From positions 5,084,001 through 5,148,000 of the forward strand of contig NZ_CP109150.1 of assembly GCF_035920365.1 (NCBI RefSeq): a DNA stretch of 64,000 bases, written 5' to 3'. The DNA comes from Micromonospora sp. NBC_01740 (GTDB taxonomy: Bacteria > Actinomycetota > Actinomycetes > Mycobacteriales > Micromonosporaceae). The notes beneath the pieces are model-generated. The model had not been told where the DNA came from. It searched no databases and saw nothing but the letters and a program-made list of their open reading frames with translations. Shown one piece after another: positions 45,254-56,417 of this stretch (its first letter is position 1; each line of letters begins with the position of its first letter). The translations under genes were made by a program, and so were the position numbers.

Positions 45254-45373
45254 GGGTTTCTCCTTCCGGGGTCCGGCCGTGTCCGACGTCGGTTACCCGT
45301 CCGCCCCGGCGGCATACCCGCCGGGGCGGACGGTCGCAGGGGTGGCCGGGCGCAGGGCGGGTACACCCCGAGG

Positions 45374-46024
45374 ATGGGCGACGACCGGAAGGTGGCGCGG
45401 GTCCTGCTGGAGCGGCGGGGCCGCACGTACGCCGAGGAGGCGGGCATCACGCTCGCCGACCGGCCCGCCCCGCTCTACCAGCTGCTGGTGCTCGCCACGC
45501 TGCTGAGCACCCGGATCCGGGCCCGGGTGGCCGTGGCGGCCGCCCGGGAACTCTTCGCCGCCGGCTACCGGACCCCGCAGGCGATGGAGGCGGCGAGCTG
45601 GCAGGACCGGGTCGACGCGCTGGGCCGGGGCCACTACCGCCGCTACGACGAGCGGACCTCGACGATGCTCGGCACCGGCGCCCGGCTGTGCCTGGACCGC
45701 TGGCGGGGCGACCTGCGCCGGCTGCACCGCGACGGCGGCGGTGAACCGGCCGGGCTGCGCCGGCTGCTGACCGAGTTCCCCGGCATCGGCCCCACCGGCG
45801 CCGACATCTTTTTGCGCGAGGCGCAGGTGGCCTGGGCCGACCTGCGCCCGTACGCCGACCGGCGGGCCCTGGCCGGCGCGAAACGCCTCGGCCTGCCCGG
45901 CTCGGCGGACCGGCTGGCCGGGCTGGTCGACCCGGGCGACTTCGGCCGGCTCGCCTCGGCGCTGGTCCGGGTGGCCCTCGGCGAGGAGTCCGCCGGTGAG
46001 GTCACCCGCGCCGCCGCCACCTGA
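45374..46024 (+). CDS. Endonuclease III-like HhH protein
   Basis: This 216-residue protein starts MGDDRKVARVLLERRGRTYAEEAGI. The first part (LYQLLVLATLLSTRIRARVAVAAARELFAAG) matches the N-terminal helical region of the Nth/MutY fold. LTEFPGIGPTGADIFLREAQ is the helix-hairpin-helix with the GxG loop. The usual catalytic Lys of endonuclease III is not obvious, and the four C-terminal cysteines of the iron-sulfur cluster are missing. It is therefore a short, cluster-free relative, perhaps a DNA-binding repair protein with altered activity. Confidence 0.8.
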   Translation: MGDDRKVARVLLERRGRTYAEEAGITLADRPAPLYQLLVLATLLSTRIRARVAVAAARELFAAGYRTPQAMEAASWQDRVDALGRGHYRRYDERTSTMLGTGARLCLDRWRGDLRRLHRDGGGEPAGLRRLLTEFPGIGPTGADIFLREAQVAWADLRPYADRRALAGAKRLGLPGSADRLAGLVDPGDFGRLASALVRVALGEESAGEVTRAAAT

Positions 46025-46029
46025 CCGGG

Positions 46030-46200
46030 CTACTTGGCCGTCTTGTCGCCCGGCTTCGTCAGGTGCCACACCAGCAGCGCCGCCAGCAGCGCGAGCACGA
46101 CGAGGCCGCCGGAGACGCCTCGGCCGTCCTCCTCGCTGCGGCCGGTGGTGCCGAAGTAGATCACCGCGAGCCCGGCCAGCACGGTGACGAACGTCCGCAT
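46030..46200 (-). CDS. Small two-span membrane protein
   Basis: This 56-residue protein starts MRTFVTVLAGLAVIYFGTTG and has a second span (GGLVVLALLAALLVWHL). AAGGA lies about 8 bases before ATG 46200. Function is unknown. It is convergent with the endonuclease III-like gene, 5 bases apart. Confidence 0.6.
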   Translation of the reverse strand: MRTFVTVLAGLAVIYFGTTGRSEEDGRGVSGGLVVLALLAALLVWHLTKPGDKTAK

Positions 46201-46267
46201 CCCTCGGTCCTTCACGTACCGGACGGTACGTCCTGATCCACGCCATTCGTGGCGGTTCCCGCCGCCG

Positions 46268-47557
46268 TCACCCGACCGGGTCGGGGCCCGCGGAGAAGCC
46301 GCGCAGCCGGACCCGGCGGATCGTGCGGCCGGCCACCTCCACCACCTCGACGGTCAGCCCCGGCAGGTGCACGGTCTCCCCCGGCCCGCTCGGCAGGTGC
46401 CCCAGCCCGGCCAGCACCAGCCCGGCCACCGTCGTGTACTCCCGCGACGGCCGGAAATGCAGGCGCACCCCGACGTCGGCCAGGTCGTGCAGCGGGAAGT
46501 CGCCGGGCATCAGCAGCGAGCCGTCCGGTTCCCGGGTCACCCCGGTCACGTCCCGGTCGGTCTCGTCGTACAGCTCCCCGACGACCTCCGCCAGCAGGTC
46601 CTCCATGGTGATGATGCCGTCGACCCCGCCGTGCTCGTCGACGACGAGGGCGAGCTGCTGGTGGCACAGCCGCAGTTCACGCAGCGCGTCGGAGACCGGC
46701 AGGGTGCCGGGCAGCAGCAGCGGCGGACGGGCCCGGTCGGCGACCGTCGCCGCGTCCGCCCCGACGAGTTCGCGGATGTGCACCACGCCCCGCACCGCGT
46801 CGAGCCCACCCGGCCCCACGACCGGGGCGCGGGAGCGGCCGGCTGCGGCGAGCCGGCGCAGCCCGTCGGCCGCGGGCATCGTCTCGGGGAGCACCGTCAC
46901 GTCCAGCCGGGGCACCAGGATGTCCCGCAGCGTCCGGCCGGCGATGTCGAACGCGCCGGTGAGGATCTCCCGCTGCTGTGCCGACAGGCCCCGCTGGCTG
47001 ACCAGGATCTCCCGCAGCTCGTCCTCGGTCATCTCCGTACGGCTGGCGCGGGGGTCCCCGCCGGCGAGCCGCACCACCACGTCGGTGGCCTTGCTGAGCA
47101 GCCAGACCGCCGGCCGCGACAGCCGGGCCAGCAGGTCCAGCGGCCCGGCGCTGACCAGCCCCCAGCGTTCCGCGCGCTGCATCGCCAGCCGCTTGGGGGC
47201 CAGTTCGCCGACGACCAGGGTGACGAACGTCAGCAGCACGGTGACCAGGACGACCGCCGCCCCGCGCGCGGCCCCGCCCAGGAAGCCCAGCGGCCCGACC
47301 AGTGGCTCGGACAGGGACACCGCGGCGGCGGCGGAGGCGAGGAACCCGGCCAGGGTGATGCCGAGCTGGATGGTCGCCAGGTACCGGTTGGGGTCGCGGA
47401 CCAGCCGGGCCAGCCGCTCCCCCGACCGGCTGCGCCGGCCCAACTGCCGCACCTGCCCCTCGCGCAGCGTCACCAGCGCCATCTCGCTGCCCGACAGGGC
47501 CGCGTTGACCAGCACCAGCACCGCCACCAGCGCGAGCTGACCGAGCTGCGCCCCCAT
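46268..47557 (-). CDS. CNNM/CorC-HlyC family transporter-like protein
   Basis: This 429-residue protein has an N-terminal DUF21/CNNM membrane domain (about 1-180, LVNAALSGSEMALVTLREGQVRQL; core SGSEMALV), two CBS domains (about 200-320; RDILVPRLDVTVL, ALVVDEHGGVDGIITMEDLLAE) and a C-terminal CorC_HlyC domain (TVAGLVLAGLGHLP). Relatives mediate magnesium or cobalt efflux or membrane homeostasis. The upstream 65-residue gene stops immediately before its ATG. Confidence 0.92.
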   Translation of the reverse strand: MGAQLGQLALVAVLVLVNAALSGSEMALVTLREGQVRQLGRRSRSGERLARLVRDPNRYLATIQLGITLAGFLASAAAAVSLSEPLVGPLGFLGGAARGAAVVLVTVLLTFVTLVVGELAPKRLAMQRAERWGLVSAGPLDLLARLSRPAVWLLSKATDVVVRLAGGDPRASRTEMTEDELREILVSQRGLSAQQREILTGAFDIAGRTLRDILVPRLDVTVLPETMPAADGLRRLAAAGRSRAPVVGPGGLDAVRGVVHIRELVGADAATVADRARPPLLLPGTLPVSDALRELRLCHQQLALVVDEHGGVDGIITMEDLLAEVVGELYDETDRDVTGVTREPDGSLLMPGDFPLHDLADVGVRLHFRPSREYTTVAGLVLAGLGHLPSGPGETVHLPGLTVEVVEVAGRTIRRVRLRGFSAGPDPVG

Positions 47558-47558
47558 G

Positions 47559-47756
47559 TCAGTCGACCTCCAGGTCGTCGAGGGAGATCTTGTGCGTCAT
47601 CAGCCACCGGGCCAGCGCCGACATCCCGAACAGCCACAGCGGCGCGGACTCGGTGGTGCCGTTGGTGGCGAAGATCGCGAAACGCAGGTCCGGCGCCCGG
47701 TACGCCTCGATCCGCCACTTGTGCTGCCTGTCCCGCCAGACCGCGGAAGGGTCCAT
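47559..47756 (-). CDS. Small protein of unknown function coupled to the CNNM gene
   Basis: This 65-residue protein starts MDPSAVWRDRQHKWRIEAYRAP. The composition is that of a folded soluble protein with an amphipathic hydrophobic middle (LWLFGMSALARWLMTHKI). No convincing ribosome-binding site is visible. Its TGA lies one base from the ATG of the CNNM gene, which supports expression by coupling. It lies 40 bases after selB on the same strand. Confidence 0.5.
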   Translation of the reverse strand: MDPSAVWRDRQHKWRIEAYRAPDLRFAIFATNGTTESAPLWLFGMSALARWLMTHKISLDDLEVD

Positions 47757-47796
47757 GGCGCCACGCTAGGCGACCGCCGACCTCGCCGGGGCGGCT

Positions 47797-49560
47797 TCAG
47801 GACCGGGCCGTCACCACGACCCGCGCGTCGTCGGGCAGCCGGCGGGTGGCGCCGCGACGGTCCAGCAGCTCCAGCAGCGGCACCGCGACCCGGCGGGTGG
47901 TGTCCAGCGCCCGCCGCGCGGCGCTGAGCGTGAACGGCTGGGGCAGCCCGGCCAGCACCCGCACGGCGTCGTCGGCCGCGCCGGGCAGCAGCACCACGTT
48001 CTCGGCGAGGCGCAGCAGCGCCCCCGCGCGTACGGCCGCGCCGATCTCCCGGGGACCCAGCCCCAGGTCGGCGAGGTGCTCGACCTCGGGGGCGCGGAAC
48101 GGGCGGTCGGCGTACTCGGCGCGGACCCGGGCCACGGCCCGGGCCACCGGTTCCGGCAGCGCGTCGACCGCCGACGCGGTGACCCGGCCGGCGCGCAGCC
48201 GCAGCGGCGGCCGGACCAGCGCCTCGACCAGCGCCCGCTCGGGCAGGTCCAGGCGCTGGCGCAGCAGCTCGACCGGCGCGCCCGCCTCCAGCGGGTGCTC
48301 CCGGGCGTGCCGGGCGACCTCCTCGACCAGCCGGGTGCCGAGGCCCCGCCAGTGCTCCGGGTCGGCCAGCCAGTCGCCGGCGACCGGCCGGCCGGTGGCC
48401 TCGACGCCCATGCGGATCAGGTCGGCGGCCCGGGCCAGCCGCCGCCGGCGCAGCTCGCCGGCCAGCTCGGGGCGGCCGTCCACCGTCGCCAGCACCGCCG
48501 CGCGGGCGACGGCCGCGCCCCGACGGGTCAGCGGCGGCGGAGCCACGTCCAGCACGGTCACCCCGCCCGCGACGTGGTGCCGGCCCGGGTCGCGCAGCAG
48601 CGCCCGGTCCCCGACCAGCAGCGGCAGCGGCCGGGCCAGCCGCAGCCGGGCCGTGTCCGGGCCGAGCGGCCGGACCCGGGCCGGCACCGCCGCCGCGCCG
48701 ATGTGCAGGGTCAGGGTGGCCGGCAGCTCCCCGGCCGGGTCGCCGGCCAGCCGCACGTCCAGCAGGTCCGTGCGGTGGAACCGGCCGGGGGTGAGCAGCG
48801 CGTCGCCGCGCCCCAGGCGGTCCCGGGGCGTGCCGCGCAGGTTCACCGCCACCCGGGCGACCGGGGCGACCTCGGGCCGGGCCACGCCGAGGGAGTGCAG
48901 GCCGCGTACCCGCACCGTCTCCGCGCTGCCGGCCAGCTCCAACTCGTCGCCCACCCGGAGCCGACCGGCGCCGAGCGTGCCGGTCACCACCGTGCCGGCG
49001 CCGCGGACGGTGAAGGCGCGGTCCACCCACAGCCGCACCGGGGCGTCGGCCCGCGGGGCGGGCAGCCGGGCGGCGAGCCGGTCCAGCGCCGCGCGCAGCT
49101 GCGGCAGCCCGGCGCCGGTCACCGCGCTCACCGCCACCGCGTCCACCGCGCCGAGGGAGGTGGCGGCCAGCTCCGCCCGGGCCCGGGTCGTCGCCGGCCC
49201 CGGATCCGCCAGGTCCGCGCGGGTCACCACCAGCAGGCCGTACGCCACCCCGAGCGCGTCCAGTGCCGCCAGGTGCTCGGCCGACTGCGGCATCCAGCCC
49301 TCGTCGGCGGCGACGACGACCAGCGCGGCGGGCACCGGGCCGACGCCGGCGAGCATGTTCGGCACGAACCGCTCGTGCCCCGGCACGTCGACGAACGCCA
49401 CCGTCGCGCCCGAGGGCAGGGTGCTCCAGGCGAAGCCGAGGTCGATGGTCATGCCCCGGCGGCGTTCCTCGGCCCACCGGTCGGGTTCCATCCCGGTCAG
49501 CGCCCGGACCAGTGTCGACTTGCCGTGGTCGACGTGCCCGGCGGTGGCCACCACGAACAC
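47797..49560 (-). CDS. selB: Selenocysteine-specific elongation factor SelB
   Basis: This 587-residue protein starts VFVVATAGHVDHGKSTLVRAL. G-domain motifs: GHVDHGKS (G1), GMTIDLGFAW (G2), DVPGHERF (G3) and TRADLAD in place of the usual NKxD/TKxD (G4). EF-Tu-like domains II/III follow, then four winged-helix domains at the C terminus that bind the SECIS hairpin. The length suits bacterial SelB. It brings Sec-tRNA to UGA codons in mRNAs with SECIS. GTG 49560 starts 4 bases after the selA stop, consistent with an operon. Confidence 0.95.
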   Translation of the reverse strand: MFVVATAGHVDHGKSTLVRALTGMEPDRWAEERRRGMTIDLGFAWSTLPSGATVAFVDVPGHERFVPNMLAGVGPVPAALVVVAADEGWMPQSAEHLAALDALGVAYGLLVVTRADLADPGPATTRARAELAATSLGAVDAVAVSAVTGAGLPQLRAALDRLAARLPAPRADAPVRLWVDRAFTVRGAGTVVTGTLGAGRLRVGDELELAGSAETVRVRGLHSLGVARPEVAPVARVAVNLRGTPRDRLGRGDALLTPGRFHRTDLLDVRLAGDPAGELPATLTLHIGAAAVPARVRPLGPDTARLRLARPLPLLVGDRALLRDPGRHHVAGGVTVLDVAPPPLTRRGAAVARAAVLATVDGRPELAGELRRRRLARAADLIRMGVEATGRPVAGDWLADPEHWRGLGTRLVEEVARHAREHPLEAGAPVELLRQRLDLPERALVEALVRPPLRLRAGRVTASAVDALPEPVARAVARVRAEYADRPFRAPEVEHLADLGLGPREIGAAVRAGALLRLAENVVLLPGAADDAVRVLAGLPQPFTLSAARRALDTTRRVAVPLLELLDRRGATRRLPDDARVVVTARS

Positions 49561-49564
49561 GCCC

Positions 49565-50869
<1,305 letters not shown>

Positions 50870-50888
50870 GATCCCCACTTCCGCAGCA

Positions 50889-50984
50889 TGGCGGAGACGG
50901 ACGGGAATCGAACCCGCCTGGCCCGGATCCCGGACCACACCGGTTTTGAAGACCGGGAGGGGCACCAGCCGCCTGAACGCCTCC
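50889..50984 (-). tRNA. selC: tRNA-Sec (anticodon UCA)
   Basis: On the minus strand this 96-base gene folds as tRNA-Sec. The acceptor stem pairs GGAGGCG with CGTCTCC, with an encoded 3' CCA. The anticodon loop CTTCAAA carries UCA for UGA codons. There is a long variable arm, and a T arm with GGTTCGATTCC. Length and long extra arm fit tRNA-Sec. It sits between the formate dehydrogenase genes and selA. Confidence 0.93.
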
Positions 50985-51029
50985 ACGCAGCAGTGAACCA
51001 CAGGCCCGGCGGGCGTGTGCGGGAGGGCG

Positions 51030-52019
51030 TCAGCCCTCGGCGGCGCGCCGCCGCTCGAGGCGCTCCCGCTGCGGCACCACCGTGTACTTCGGATCCTTCG
51101 CCGAGGCCACGCCGCCCTCGAAGATGCCGAACCGGGTCGCCACCGAGGCGCCCAGCAGCGCGACCCCGGACAGCGCGGAGAGCGTGCGGCTGCGCCGACC
51201 CAGCAACGCGCCGGCCACCCCCACGGCGGTCAGGGCCCTCCCCGCGCGCAGCAGGCGACCGGGCCGGCCGGTGCGGTAGGGCTCGCTGAGCAGCCCGAGC
51301 CGGGTCTCCACCCGGTGCGCGCCGTACAGCTCCAGGGCCGCGCCCGCCACCGCCATCCGCCGGGCGGGCCCGGCCTGCGCGCAGGGCGCGGCGATCAGCC
51401 CGACGCCGGCGCCGCTGGCCAGGGCGCTGCCCGCGAAGATGACCGGCAGTTCCGGGTACGCCTCGTGCCAGGACGGCACGGCCGTGTCGGCCAGCAGCAC
51501 CCCCGTGTACGTCGCCAGCGCCGGCGCGGTCGCCGCGGCGGCCAGCCCGGCGGCGTGCCCGACCGGCGGCAGCGCCCGGCGGACGAGCCCCGGCAGGCCG
51601 CGCCCGGGCAGCCATGCCGCGCCCTCGGCGACCGCCGCGAGCCCGGCGGCCGGGCCGAAGGCGCCGAGGATCCAGGTGCCCACGGACATGGGCGAGGTGG
51701 GCTTGGCCACCCGGAGCATGTGGTGGAACCGGGCGGGCCGCCCCAGGTCCTTGATCAGGAAGACGGTGCTGGCCGTGACCGCCGCCAGCGAGGCGACCCG
51801 GCCGGCGCGGCGCAACGCGGGCCGGCCGGTGAGCTGCCCGCCCGCCGCGAGCAGCGACGAACCGGCTGCCAGCCCGCCGGTGAACAGGTACGCGGCGATG
51901 TCCCACTTCCAGACCGGCGCCTTGAGGATCGGCCGGCCGTAGTAGGAGGTGAACTCGGCCTCCGGGACCCTCAGCTCCTCGCCGCCGCGCCGCCTGCGCC
52001 CACCGCGCTCCGGACTCAT
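51030..52019 (-). CDS. Formate dehydrogenase membrane subunit (NrfD/PsrC type)
   Basis: This 329-residue protein starts MSPERGGRRRR, then SYYGRPILKAPVWKWDIAAYLFTGGLAAGSSLLA, whose core YYGRPILKAPVW and YLFTGGLA is typical of NrfD-like subunits. It has eight to nine spans, with FLIKDLGRPARFHHMLRVAKPTSPMS in the quinone-side loop. It probably carries electrons from the iron-sulfur subunit to menaquinone. ATG 52019 overlaps the fdhB stop by four bases. Cytochrome-type FdoI is replaced by this subunit. Confidence 0.9.
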   Translation of the reverse strand: MSPERGGRRRRGGEELRVPEAEFTSYYGRPILKAPVWKWDIAAYLFTGGLAAGSSLLAAGGQLTGRPALRRAGRVASLAAVTASTVFLIKDLGRPARFHHMLRVAKPTSPMSVGTWILGAFGPAAGLAAVAEGAAWLPGRGLPGLVRRALPPVGHAAGLAAAATAPALATYTGVLLADTAVPSWHEAYPELPVIFAGSALASGAGVGLIAAPCAQAGPARRMAVAGAALELYGAHRVETRLGLLSEPYRTGRPGRLLRAGRALTAVGVAGALLGRRSRTLSALSGVALLGASVATRFGIFEGGVASAKDPKYTVVPQRERLERRRAAEG

Positions 52020-53131
52020 GAGGAACCTCCCACGAACGCGGCCACAGCCGCCGCCGCCATCGCCAGCGCGGCCAGGCCGGCGCGCTTCCACATCTTCGGC
52101 AGGTCCCGGGTGGTGACCACCGGGTCCGGCGGCAGCCCGTACACCTCGGGCTCGTCGAGCAACAGGAAGAACGCGCCGTCACCGCCGACCCCGTCGCCCG
52201 GGTCGTGCCCGTAGAGCCGCGCCTCGGGCACGCCCCGCTCGTGCAGCGTCGCCACCCGGGCCGCGGCCCGCTCCCGCAGCTCGTCGAGGGGGCCGTACTG
52301 GATGGACTCGGTCGGGCACGCCTGGGCGCAGGCCGGAGTGTTGCCCGCGCCGATCCGGTCATAGCACAGCGTGCACTTCCACGCCCGGCCGTCGCCCTTG
52401 CGCTGGTCGATGACGCCGTAGGGGCAGGCGGAGATGCAGTAGCCGCAGCCGTTGCAGATGTCCTCCTGCACCACCACCGTGCCGAACTCGGTGCGGAACA
52501 GCGAGCCGGTGGGGCAGACGTCGAGGCAGGCCGCGTGGGTGCAGTGCTTGCAGACGTCGGACATCATCAGCCAGCGGAAGTCGGTGCGCCCCTCCGCGCC
52601 CCCCGCGCGCCCCGGCGGCTGCGCCCCGGGCATCCCCAGGAACTCCGGCCCGCCGGCGGGGCCCGTGCTCGTGCCGGTGCTGGTCGCGCCGGCGTCGGTC
52701 CCCGGGCCGGCACCGGTGCCGGCGGCCATCCGCGCGGCCGCGTCCGCCGCGCCCGGCGGCACCCCCGGCTCGGTGCCGGTCGGGTTGCCGACGCCGGCGG
52801 CCACGGCCGCCGACGAGGCGCTGACCGAGCCGCCCGTCGGCGTGCCGGCGAACGGCGGGCTGCGGTGCCCCGCCGGGCGGGGCTGCTCGACGAACGCGAC
52901 GTGCCGCCACGAGTTCGCGGTCAGCGCGCCGGTGTTGTCGTACGACATGCCGAGCAGGTCCAGCCCCGAGCCGGGGACGTCGTTCCACTCCTTGCACGCC
53001 ACCTCGCACGCCTTGCAGCCGATGCAGACGCTCGTGTCGGTGAAGAAGCCCATCCGGGGCGGGGCGTCGGTCCAGCCGGCCTCCGGAGCCGGGTCCAGCG
53101 GCCCGGACAGGCTGTGCGGGTCAGGAAGCAT
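52016..53131 (-). CDS. Formate dehydrogenase iron-sulfur subunit with unusual linker
   Basis: This 371-residue protein has four CxxCxxCxxxC clusters: CIGCKACEVAC (about residue 35), CKHCTHAACLDVC, CNGCGYCISAC and CTLCYDRI. It ends in a single transmembrane helix (AALAMAAAAVAAFVG). Between the first and second clusters is a low-complexity insertion of about 90 residues rich in Gly, Ala, Pro and Thr (about 75-165), longer than in typical homologues. ATG 53131 overlaps the fdhA stop by 11 bases. It passes electrons from FdhA to the membrane subunit. Confidence 0.92.
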   Translation of the reverse strand: MLPDPHSLSGPLDPAPEAGWTDAPPRMGFFTDTSVCIGCKACEVACKEWNDVPGSGLDLLGMSYDNTGALTANSWRHVAFVEQPRPAGHRSPPFAGTPTGGSVSASSAAVAAGVGNPTGTEPGVPPGAADAAARMAAGTGAGPGTDAGATSTGTSTGPAGGPEFLGMPGAQPPGRAGGAEGRTDFRWLMMSDVCKHCTHAACLDVCPTGSLFRTEFGTVVVQEDICNGCGYCISACPYGVIDQRKGDGRAWKCTLCYDRIGAGNTPACAQACPTESIQYGPLDELRERAAARVATLHERGVPEARLYGHDPGDGVGGDGAFFLLLDEPEVYGLPPDPVVTTRDLPKMWKRAGLAALAMAAAAVAAFVGGSS

Positions 53132-56100
53132 CGCGGCCCTCCCCGGCGCCGTCGGCGTCCGGCGGGGCGAGCGCCCCCGGGGTGAGCGTCGGGGCCGGCT
53201 GGCCGGGGACGATGCCCGCCCGCCGCTGGTAGTCGGCCACCAGGTCCAGCAGGGCCGGGCCGGTGGGCCGCCGACCGGGCCGTACGTCACAGGTACCGAT
53301 CTTGCTCTCCTGGATCAGCACGTTCGGGTCCAGGGTGATCCCGAACAGGTCGTTGGCCGAGTCGCCCGTCACCAGGCCCTCGAACCCGAAGTGGTACGGC
53401 AGCCACACCTGGTGGATCACCCGGCCGTCCACGCGCAGTGGGCTGAGCCGGTCGGTGACCAGCACCTTCGCCTCGATGACCGCCCGCCCGCTGACCAGGT
53501 GCGCCCAGCCCAGGTGCGCCAGGCCCACCTCCGCGGCCAACTCCGGGGACACCTCGACGAACATCTCCGGTTGCAGCTCCGCCAGGGGCCGCACCGTACG
53601 GCTCATCCCGCCTGCCGTGTGGTGCTCGGTGAGCCGGCTGACCGTGAACACGTACGGGAAGACCTGGCTGTACTCCTGCGGCGGGCTCGGGTTCACCGAG
53701 TTCACCGGGTGCGCGTACACCTTGCGGGTGGGGTTGGCCTGCTGCCGGTAGAACGGGTTGCGCACCGGCGACTCGGCCGGCTCGTAGTGCGTCGGCAGCG
53801 GGCCGTCCAGCACGCCGCTGGGCGCGTACAGCCAGCCCTTGCCGTCGCCCTGCATGACGAACGGGTCGTCGCCGGCGATCCCCTCCGGGCCGGACGCGCC
53901 CTCCGGCGGCCGGTACGTCGGCGGCTTGGTCCGCTCGAAGTCCGGCACGTCGTAGCCGGTCCACTCCCCGGCGTCCGGGTCCCACCACACGTAGCGCTTG
54001 CGCTCGCTCCACGGCCGGCCCTGCGGGTCCGCCGAGGCCCGGTTGTAGAGGGTGCGCCGGTTCGCCGGCCACGCCCAGCCCCACTCGGCGGCCACCCAGT
54101 CCTGCTCGTGACGGGACCGGCGCCGCGCCGCCTGGTTGACGCCGTCGGCGTACACCCCGGAGTAGATCCAGCAGCCCACGGCGGTGGAACCGTCGTCGCG
54201 GGCCTCGGCGAACGCGGACAGCGGGCGGCCGGTCGCCACCTCGTACCCGTTGATCTCGCGCAGCACCGTCTCGGCGTTCGGCTCGGCGTGCGGACCGTGC
54301 GTGGGATAGTCCCAGGCCAGGTCGAGCAGCGCCCGGTCGCGCGGCAGGTCGGAGCCGGCCAGCTTCTCCCGCAGCCGACGCCCGAGGTGGTAGAAGAACC
54401 ACAGCTCGGAGCGGGCGTCGCCCGGCGGGTCGACGGCCTTCTCCCGCCACTGCAGCAGCCGCTGGGTCTGGGTGAAGGTGCCCTCCTTCTCCACGTGCGA
54501 GGCGGCCGGCAGGAAGAACACCTCCGTCTTGCACTGCTCCGGCACGATCTCGCCAGTGGCGACCTCGGGACTGTTGCGCCAGAACGTGGCGCTCTCGATC
54601 ATGAACAGGTCGCGGACCACCAGCCAGTCCAGGTTCGCCATGCCGAGGCGCTGCGCCCGGCCGTGCGCCGAGCCGACCGCCGGGTTCTGACCGAGCAGGA
54701 AGTAGCCCCGCACCTTCCCGTCGATCATGTTCAGCACCTGCTGGTACGTCCCGTGGTCGCCGGTCATCCGGGGCATGTACCCGTAGCAGAAGTCGTTCTC
54801 GGGCGTCGCCGCGTCGCCCCAGTACGCCTTGAGCAGGCTCGCCGCGTAGGCGCGGGCGTTGCCCCAGAAGCCCTTCTGGCCCGGATGGCGGATGCTGTCC
54901 ACCCACTCGTCGAAGGTGGGGTGGTCGGCGTGGTGCGGCATCGGCAGATAGCCGGGGAGCAGGTTGAACAGCGTCGGGATGTCGGTGGAGCCCTGGATGC
55001 TGGCGTGCCCGCGCAGGGCCAGGATGCCCCCGCCGGGGCGGCCCATGTTGCCCAGCAACAGCTGGATGATCGCGCCGGTACGGATGTACTGCACGCCGAC
55101 GCTGTGCTGCGTCCACCCCACCGAGTAGATCAGCACGCCGGTGCGCTCCCGGCCCGAGTTGGCCGTCCACGCCTCGGCCAACTCCAGGAACTTCTCGCGC
55201 GGGATGCCGCAGACCCGCTCCACCATCTCCGGGGTGTAGCGGGCGAAGTGCCGCCTGAGGATCTGGTAGACGCAGCGCGGGTGCTGCAACGTCTCGTCCC
55301 GCTCCACCTGCCCGCCCACGTCGGCGCCGTGCGACTCGTGGCGCAGCCCGGCGGCGGTGTCCCGCTCCTTCGCGGTGTGCCCGCTGCCGGAGTCGGACTC
55401 GTGGCCCGCGTACTGCCAGGAGTCCTGCACGTAGCTGCCCGTCTCCGGATCGAACCCCGAGAAGAAGCCGTCGCCGTCCTCGGTGTCGACGAAGCGCTCG
55501 CTGACGATCGTCGCGGCGTTGGTGTAGGCCAGCACGTACTCCCGGAAGTCCAGCCCGTTCTCCAGGATGTGGCGCACCACGCCACCGAGCAGCGCGATGT
55601 CGGAGCCCGCGCGGATCGGCAGGTACGTGTCAGCCACCGCGCTGGTGCGGGTGAACCGCGGATCGACGTGGAACACCTTGGCGCCGCGCCGCTTGGCCTC
55701 CATCACCCACTGGAAGCCCACCGGATGGGCCTCGGCCATGTTCGAGCCCTGGATGACGATGACGTCAGCGTTGGCGACGTCCTGCTGGAAGTCCGTCGCG
55801 CCGCCGCGACCGAAGCTGGCCCCCAGACCGGGGACGGTGGCGGAGTGTCAAATGCGCGCCTGGTTCTCGATCTGGAGCGCCCCCATCGCCGTGAAAAGCT
55901 TCTTGATGAGGTAATTTTCCTCGTTGTCCAGCGTCGCCCCACCCAGACTGGAGATGCCCAGCGTGCGGTTGAGCGGCCGGCCCTGCGCGTCGACGTCCTC
56001 CCAGGTCTCCGCCCGCGCGGCGAGGATCCGGTCGGCGATCATGTCGAGCGCGACGTCGAGCTCCAGATCCTCCCACTCGGTGGCGTATGGCCGCCGGTAG

Positions 56101-56417
56101 CGAACCTTCGTCTGCCGCAGGGGGCTGGTGACGAGGCTCTTGCTGGCCGACCCCTTCGGGCACAGCCGCCCCCGGGAGATCGGGCTGTCCGGGTCGCCCT
56201 CGATCTGGGTGACCGCTCCGTCGGTGACGAAGACGCGCTGGCCGCAGCCGACCGCGCAGTAGGGGCAGACCGACCGCGCCACGCTGTCGGCGGTCTCGGT
56301 GCGGGCGGTCAGCTCCGCCGAGCGGCCCGACTGCGCCGCGGCGCCCCGGCCCAACGGGTCGGTCCCGGTGAGCTGCCGGTACACCGGCCAGCCCTGGATG
56401 AAAGTCCGCAGGCCCAC
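53121..56417 (-). CDS. fdhA: Selenocysteine-containing formate dehydrogenase, alpha subunit
   Basis: One reading frame of about 1098 codons runs 56417-53121 and is interrupted by a single in-frame TGA (55848-55850) at position 190. Both halves are one protein: before the TGA, a 4Fe-4S motif (CPYCAVGCG, Cys51/54/58, Cys86) and LGGATLDNEENYLIKKL; after it HSATVPGLGASFGRGGATDFQ and the molybdopterin domains. The context NQARI-Sec-HSATV matches the Sec site of Fdn/Fdo-type enzymes, where Sec binds molybdenum. Formate is oxidised to CO2. GTG 56417 is preferred because GGGAGGGG lies about 9 bases upstream; GTG 56426 is possible. Confidence 0.93.
55819..55850 (-). promoter_or_regulatory. SECIS hairpin with selenocysteine UGA codon
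   Basis: Read on the minus strand, the UGA (55850-55848) is followed after 12 bases by GTCCCC, loop GGTCT and GGGGGC. The six-base stem includes one wobble pair. The apical GGTCT resembles the AGGUCU loop of the E. coli fdhF SECIS that SelB reads, at a similar distance from the UGA. Confidence 0.85.

Noticed and set aside
55740..55850. fdhA as two separate genes or a pseudogene
   Set aside because: The only interruption is a TGA at the exact Sec position, followed by a SECIS-like hairpin and accompanied by selA, selB and tRNA-Sec.
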